A stretch of 10,000 nt of DNA, taken from Desulfarculus sp. (GTDB lineage: Bacteria; Desulfobacterota; Desulfarculia; Desulfarculales; Desulfarculaceae). The stretch is taken from positions 1-10,000 of the forward strand of contig JAIWNN010000046.1 of the NCBI GenBank assembly GCA_020216805.1, given 5' to 3'. Position numbers and translations under genes: made by a program. Below are positions 6,162 to 10,000 of the stretch, one piece after another (positions within the stretch are counted from its first letter, which is position 1; the number at the start of each line of letters is the position of its first letter). The notes below the pieces were generated by a model. The model was not told where the DNA came from, made no database searches, and saw only the letters and a list, made by a program, of their open reading frames with translations.

Positions 6162-8282
6162 GTGGCCGAGGCGTACGAGGACAACCAGGCAAACGGCTTC
6201 AGCCTGAAGCGGCTGGCGGTGGGGGGCAACCTCTCGGAGGTGGCCCTGGCTGGCGGCGTGGTGGCCATCCTGGTGGTCATGATCCTGCCCCTGCCAACCT
6301 TTCTCTTGGACATCCTGCTGACCTTCAACATCACCTTCGCCATCATCGTGCTCTTGACCGGCATGTACACGATGAAGCCGCTGGACTTCAGCATCTTCCC
6401 CTCGGTGCTGTTGATCACCACCCTGTTCCGACTGTCGCTGAACGTGGCCTCCACCCGCCTGATCCTCTTGCACGGCGAGGAAGGCGCCAACGCCGCCGGC
6501 CAGGTGATCAAGGCCTTCGGCATGTTCGTGGTGGGCGGCAACTACTTCGTGGGCCTGGTGGTCTTCATCATCCTGGTGCTGATCAACTTCATCGTCATCA
6601 CCAAGGGCTCCGAGCGCATCGCCGAGGTCAGCGCCCGTTTCACCTTGGACGCCATGCCCGGCAAGCAGATGGCCATCGACGCCGACCTGAACGCCGGGCT
6701 GATCGACGAACAGCAGGCCCGGGCCCGGCGCGCCTTGATCGCACGCGAGGCCGATTTTTACGGGGCCATGGACGGGGCCAGCAAGTTCGTGCGCGGCGAC
6801 GCGGTGGCCGGCATCATCATCACCATCGTCAACATCCTGGGCGGCCTGTTGGTGGGCATGCTGCAGAAGGGCATGGATTTCCCCACCGCCGGCACCACTT
6901 ACACCGTGCTCACGGTGGGCGACGGTCTGGTCAGCCAGATTCCGGCCCTGATCATCAGCACCGCGGCCGGCATCATGGTCAGCCGGGCGGCCACCGAGAT
7001 GTCCATGGGCCGGGAGTTCAGCCGCCAGTTCAGCCTCCAGCCCAAGGCCATCGCCATTGCCGGCGGCATTGTCTTCGCCTTCGGCCTGGTGCCGGGTCTG
7101 CCCCACATCGCCTTCATGCTGCTGGGTGGCGGCGTGGGGGCCCTGTCCTTGGTGCTGTTCAGGGCCCAGAAACAGGCCGCCGTCGCCGCTCAGATCGAGC
7201 AGACCATGGCCCGTCCCGCGCCACCGCCGCCGGGGCCGGAGCAGGTGGAGGCTCTGTTGCCCCTGGACATCCTGGAGTTGGAGGTGGGCTACGGACTGAT
7301 CCCCCTGGTGGACGAGGAGCAGAACGGGGACCTCTTGGAGCGCATCCGCTCCATCCGCCAGCAACTGGCCCTGGAGATGGGCATCGTGGTGCCGCCGTTG
7401 CACGTGCGCGACAACCTCCAACTCAAGCCCGGCGGCTACGCCATCCTGATCAAGGGCAACGAGGTGGCCCACGGCGAACTGATGATCGACTATTTCCTGG
7501 CCATGGACCCCGGCGACGCCAAGAAGGCCATCGACGGGATCCCCACCCGGGAGCCGGCCTTCAACCTGCCGGCGGTCTGGATCCCGGCCAGCCGTCGCGA
7601 GGAGGCCCAGTTCGCCGGCTACTCGGTGGTGGACCTGTCCACCGTGGTGGCCACTCACCTCACCGAGGTGATCAAGAGCCACTCCGACGAACTCCTGGGC
7701 CGCCAGGAGACCCAGCGCCTCTTGGACAACCTGCAAAAAACCTCGCCCAAGGTGGTGGAGGAGCTGCTGCACCAGCTCAGCCTGGGCGCGGTGCAGAAGG
7801 TGCTGCAAAATCTGCTGCGCGAGCGGGTCAGCGTGCGTGATCTGTTGACCATCGCCGAGACCCTCTGCGACTACTCCAACCTGACCAAGGACCCCGACGT
7901 GCTGACCGAGTACTGCCGCCAAAAGCTCAACCGAAGCATCCTGAAGGCCATTTTGGGCCCGGGGGTGCGCGACCTGCACGTCATGACCCTGGACCCCTCG
8001 GTGGAGGACATCATCACCGCCGGCATCCAGCAGACCGACCATGGGGTCTACCTGTCGGTGGACCCCGCCAAGGTGCAGAAGATCGTCGCCGGTCTGAATA
8101 AGCAGTTGGAGCGCTTCGCCGGCCTGGGTCAGCCGCCGGTGGTGCTCTGCTCGCCGGTGGTGCGGCGGCATTTCCGCCGCATCGTGGAGCGGTTCGTCCC
8201 CAGCCTGGCGGTGCTGAGCCACAACGAGCTGGTCAGCGATCTCAACGTCCATGGCGTGGGCGCCATCAAGTTGGCCGGATGA
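6162..8282 (+). CDS. flhA: Flagellar export gate protein FlhA
   Basis: FlhA forms the nonameric export gate. Its membrane part uses the proton motive force and its cytoplasmic ring docks chaperone-substrate complexes. The 706-residue protein has about eight membrane helices in the first ~340 residues. The FHIPEP family region RLSLNVASTR is at 90-99. The conserved cytoplasmic loop includes SARFTLDAMPGKQMAIDADL and AMDGASKFVRGDA, with the conserved aspartate D204 matching the essential acidic residue known in this loop. A proline-rich linker (about 350-361) leads to the soluble domain, which has VPPLHVRDNLQL, GYAILIKG and a C-terminal CSPVVRRHFRR segment. The start is GTG, with GGAG at 6148-6151 ten bases upstream. 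Length is standard for FlhA. Confidence 0.98.
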   Translation: MAEAYEDNQANGFSLKRLAVGGNLSEVALAGGVVAILVVMILPLPTFLLDILLTFNITFAIIVLLTGMYTMKPLDFSIFPSVLLITTLFRLSLNVASTRLILLHGEEGANAAGQVIKAFGMFVVGGNYFVGLVVFIILVLINFIVITKGSERIAEVSARFTLDAMPGKQMAIDADLNAGLIDEQQARARRALIAREADFYGAMDGASKFVRGDAVAGIIITIVNILGGLLVGMLQKGMDFPTAGTTYTVLTVGDGLVSQIPALIISTAAGIMVSRAATEMSMGREFSRQFSLQPKAIAIAGGIVFAFGLVPGLPHIAFMLLGGGVGALSLVLFRAQKQAAVAAQIEQTMARPAPPPPGPEQVEALLPLDILELEVGYGLIPLVDEEQNGDLLERIRSIRQQLALEMGIVVPPLHVRDNLQLKPGGYAILIKGNEVAHGELMIDYFLAMDPGDAKKAIDGIPTREPAFNLPAVWIPASRREEAQFAGYSVVDLSTVVATHLTEVIKSHSDELLGRQETQRLLDNLQKTSPKVVEELLHQLSLGAVQKVLQNLLRERVSVRDLLTIAETLCDYSNLTKDPDVLTEYCRQKLNRSILKAILGPGVRDLHVMTLDPSVEDIITAGIQQTDHGVYLSVDPAKVQKIVAGLNKQLERFAGLGQPPVVLCSPVVRRHFRRIVERFVPSLAVLSHNELVSDLNVHGVGAIKLAG

Positions 8283-8300
8283 CAGCGAGGTGACGCAGCC

Positions 8301-9401
8301 ATGAAAGTCAAGCGTTTCACCGCCTCGGACATGACCCAGGCCCTGCGCGAGGTGCGCAAGGCCCTGGGACCGGACGCGGTGATCCTATCCACCGGGCGGC
8401 TGCCAGGTGGCGGGGTGGAGATCACCGCCGCCGTGGATCCCACCTTGGCCCGGGGGCAGCTCCCAACCTCGGATCCACCCGCCAACCAGACCGCCGACCA
8501 GGCTCCGGCCGAAGGAGTCGGCGATCTGGCCGAGCTGACCCGTCAGGTGCGGGATCTGGGCCAGATGGTGGCCAGGCACCTGGTGCTGAGCGAGGCGGCC
8601 CAGGATTTCGCCGGCCGACCCGAGGTGGCCCCCCTGTTCCACCATCTGCGCCAACAGGAGGTGGCGCCGGCCCTGATCGCCGAGCTTTTGGACGACCTGG
8701 CCGGCCCCGGCGGCGGCAACCTGCTGGGTCGTCTGGCCATCCGTCTGAAAAAGATGCTCAACGTCTATCCGGGGCCCGGCCCGGGCCAGGTCCGGCCCCT
8801 GGTCTGGGCCCTGGTGGGTCCCACCGGGGTGGGCAAGACCACCACCGTGGCCAAGCTGGCCGCCAGCCATGCCCTCAAGCACCGACTGCGGGTGGGGATG
8901 ATCACGCTGGACACCTTTCGCATCGCCGCCGCCGAGCAGCTGATGGTCTACGGCCGGATCATGGACCTGGAGACCAAGGTGGCGGCCAACGGCGAGGAGT
9001 ACGCCCGGGCGGTGGCCGAGCTGGCCGAAACCGATCTGATCCTGGTGGACACCGTGGGGCGCTCGCCCCACGATCAGGGCAACCTGGAGGAGCTGCGCGC
9101 CATCTTGGCCGCGGTGCCGGAGACGGTTTGCCACCTGGTGCTGGCCTGCCCCACCCGCGACGCGGACCTCAGGGCCACCCTGGAAAGCTTCGGCCGCTTC
9201 CGACCCCAGAGCCTGATTTTCACCAAGCTGGACGAGACCAGCAGCTATGGGGTGATTCTGAACCAGGTGGTGCACAGCGGTTGGCCGGTGAGTTACCTGG
9301 CCTGCGGACAGCGGGTGCCCGACGACCTGGAAACCGCCACCCGCGAGGGGCTGGCCCGCCGGCTGATGCCGCCCCGGGGCGAACCCCAGGTGGTGGCCTG
9401 A
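8301..9401 (+). CDS. flhF: Flagellar placement GTPase FlhF
   Basis: FlhF is an SRP-family GTPase that recruits early flagellar parts to the correct site, usually the cell pole. The 366-residue protein begins with the typical FlhF N-terminus MKVKRFTASDMTQALREVRK followed by LGPDAVILSTGR. A variable Gln/Pro-rich B region follows (about 50-160), then the NG GTPase core. Visible GTPase motifs are GPTGVGKT at 173-180 (P-loop), DTFRIAAAEQL from 204, DTVGRS at 250-255 (normally DTAGR), and TKLDE at 308-312 (base recognition). The ATG at 8301 has GAGGTGA at 8287-8293. The protein is somewhat short for the family, mainly in the B region. It follows flhA by 18 bases and precedes flhG by 75, the usual arrangement for the FlhF/FlhG pair. 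Confidence 0.97.
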   Translation: MKVKRFTASDMTQALREVRKALGPDAVILSTGRLPGGGVEITAAVDPTLARGQLPTSDPPANQTADQAPAEGVGDLAELTRQVRDLGQMVARHLVLSEAAQDFAGRPEVAPLFHHLRQQEVAPALIAELLDDLAGPGGGNLLGRLAIRLKKMLNVYPGPGPGQVRPLVWALVGPTGVGKTTTVAKLAASHALKHRLRVGMITLDTFRIAAAEQLMVYGRIMDLETKVAANGEEYARAVAELAETDLILVDTVGRSPHDQGNLEELRAILAAVPETVCHLVLACPTRDADLRATLESFGRFRPQSLIFTKLDETSSYGVILNQVVHSGWPVSYLACGQRVPDDLETATREGLARRLMPPRGEPQVVA

Positions 9402-9432
9402 AACGACTTAAAACCGCAACGCTTCGCCTCGG

Positions 9433-9451
9433 CGGGCTCCAGGGGGGCCCG
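9433..9451 (+). promoter_or_regulatory. GC-rich hairpin upstream of flhG
   Basis: CGGGCTCC (9433-9440) can pair with GGGGCCCG (9444-9451) around the loop AGG, giving eight pairs including one G-U. The stem ends 13 bases before the flhG ribosome-binding site. There is no T-run after it, so it is not a standard terminator. It lies in the longest gap of the window (9402-9476), which has no other obvious content and no recognisable sigma-54 or sigma-28 promoter. A role in tuning flhG expression or mRNA processing is conjecture. Confidence 0.4.
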
Positions 9452-9464
9452 AACCTGAAGATAC

Positions 9465-9472
9465 AAGGAGGG
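9465..9472 (+). promoter_or_regulatory. Ribosome-binding site of flhG
   Basis: AAGGAGGG is the strongest ribosome-binding site in the window and lies a few bases before the ATG at 9477. It settles the flhG start and suggests flhG is translated independently of flhF. Confidence 0.85.
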
Positions 9473-9476
9473 CGCG

Positions 9477-10000
9477 ATGGACCAAGCCCAATCCCTGCGC
9501 CGGATGGCGGCGCTCAAGCGCCTGAACAAGGCCCCGGCCGTTCCCTTGCGCACCCTGGCGGTGACCAGCGGCAAGGGGGGGGTGGGCAAGACCAACCTGG
9601 TGGTCAACCTGGCCCTGGCCTGCGCCCGCCTGGGACGCAAGGTGCTGATCATCGACGCCGACCTGGGGCTGGCCAACGTGGACGTGGTCCTGGGATTGGC
9701 CCCGGAATACACCATCAGCGACGTGCTCAGCGGACGCAAAAGCCTCAAGGAAGTCCTGGTGGAGGGGCCGGAGGGCGTTCTGATCCTGCCGGCGGCCAGC
9801 GGCGTCAGCGAGCTGTCCAACCTGACCAGCGACGAAAAGATGATGATTCTTCAGGAGTTGGACGACTTCGACCTGGACGTGGATCTGGTGCTGATCGACA
9901 CCGCGGCCGGCATCAGCGACATGGTGCTCTATTTCAACACCGCCGCCCAGGACCGCCTGGTGGTGGCCACCGGCGAGCCCACCAGCCTCACCGACGCCTA
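9477..10000 (+). CDS. flhG: MinD-like flagellar number regulator FlhG (3' end beyond window)
   Basis: FlhG (also FleN or YlxH) is a ParA/MinD-type ATPase that limits flagellar number and stimulates the GTPase of FlhF. The visible 174 residues begin with DQAQSLR at 2-8, matching the N-terminal DQAxxLR motif known to activate FlhF. The deviant Walker A motif SGKGGVGKT is at 31-39 with both signature lysines (K33 and K38). DADLGLANVD is at 60-69, and the Walker B-like LIDTAAGIS follows near residue 140. The last complete codons read EPTSLTDA, and the trailing bases TA fit the tyrosine usually found next in this family. The gene is intact as far as seen. The C-terminal membrane-binding helix would lie outside the window. 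The start is fixed by the strong ribosome-binding site and the N-terminal motif. Confidence 0.96.
   Translation, partial: MDQAQSLRRMAALKRLNKAPAVPLRTLAVTSGKGGVGKTNLVVNLALACARLGRKVLIIDADLGLANVDVVLGLAPEYTISDVLSGRKSLKEVLVEGPEGVLILPAASGVSELSNLTSDEKMMILQELDDFDLDVDLVLIDTAAGISDMVLYFNTAAQDRLVVATGEPTSLTDA

Noticed and set aside
5502..8252. A 916-codon open frame on the minus strand, antisense to flhB and flhA.
   Set aside because: Its translation is a low-complexity mix rich in His, Gln, Asp and Gly with no domain, and it lies opposite two well-conserved genes. Long antisense open frames are expected in GC-rich DNA with biased third positions.
9293..9820. A 175-codon minus-strand open frame across the flhF-flhG junction.
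   Set aside because: It is a Ser/Arg/Leu/Thr-rich shadow of flhG and the end of flhF, with no motif or ribosome-binding support.

Overview
The window is one uninterrupted, all-plus-strand flagellar gene cluster: (motB)-fliL-fliM-fliN-fliO-fliP-fliQ-fliR-flhB-flhA-flhF-(flhG). Twelve genes fill almost the whole 10 kb. The first (motB) most likely begins just left of the window, and the last (flhG) runs off the right edge. No stretch without a gene exceeds 75 bases, and four junctions overlap or abut (fliN/fliO, fliO/fliP, fliQ/fliR, fliR/flhB). I see no RNA genes, insertion sequences, CRISPR arrays, prophage genes or convincing promoters. The region reads as the interior of a long operon whose promoter lies upstream.

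Organism: the DNA is visibly GC-rich, with mostly G or C in third codon positions. The order motB-fliL-fliMNOPQR-flhB-flhA-flhF-flhG and the FlhF/FlhG pair point to a Gram-negative bacterium with polar flagella. A GC-rich member of the Desulfobacterota (the former Deltaproteobacteria) is my best guess. This is inference from gene order and protein style, not a search result.

Layout: 1-1311 holds the stator side (MotB, and FliL, which sits at the stator and basal body). 1340-2727 encodes the C-ring switch proteins FliM and FliN, with a clear CheY-P-binding N-terminus on FliM. 2724-8282 encodes the flagellar type III export gate: FliO (assembly factor), FliP-FliQ-FliR (export pore), FlhB (autocleaving substrate-specificity switch) and FlhA (export gate and cytoplasmic docking platform). 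8301-10000 encodes FlhF (SRP-family GTPase that places the flagellum at the pole) and FlhG (MinD-like ATPase that limits flagellar number and stimulates FlhF).

Most of the region is orthodox. The points most worth checking lie at gene junctions. A T8 run ends fliP and forms a slippery site whose two shifted frames either end on the fliQ start codon or read straight into fliQ. A GC-rich hairpin lies just before the flhG ribosome-binding site. Smaller GC hairpins occupy the fliL-fliM and fliM-fliN gaps. The fliR start codon is ambiguous. At the protein level, FlhG carries a DQAQSLR motif at residues 2-8, FlhF has DTVGRS where DTAGR is usual, and FliL has a His/Lys-rich repeat. I do not find a previously undescribed system here.
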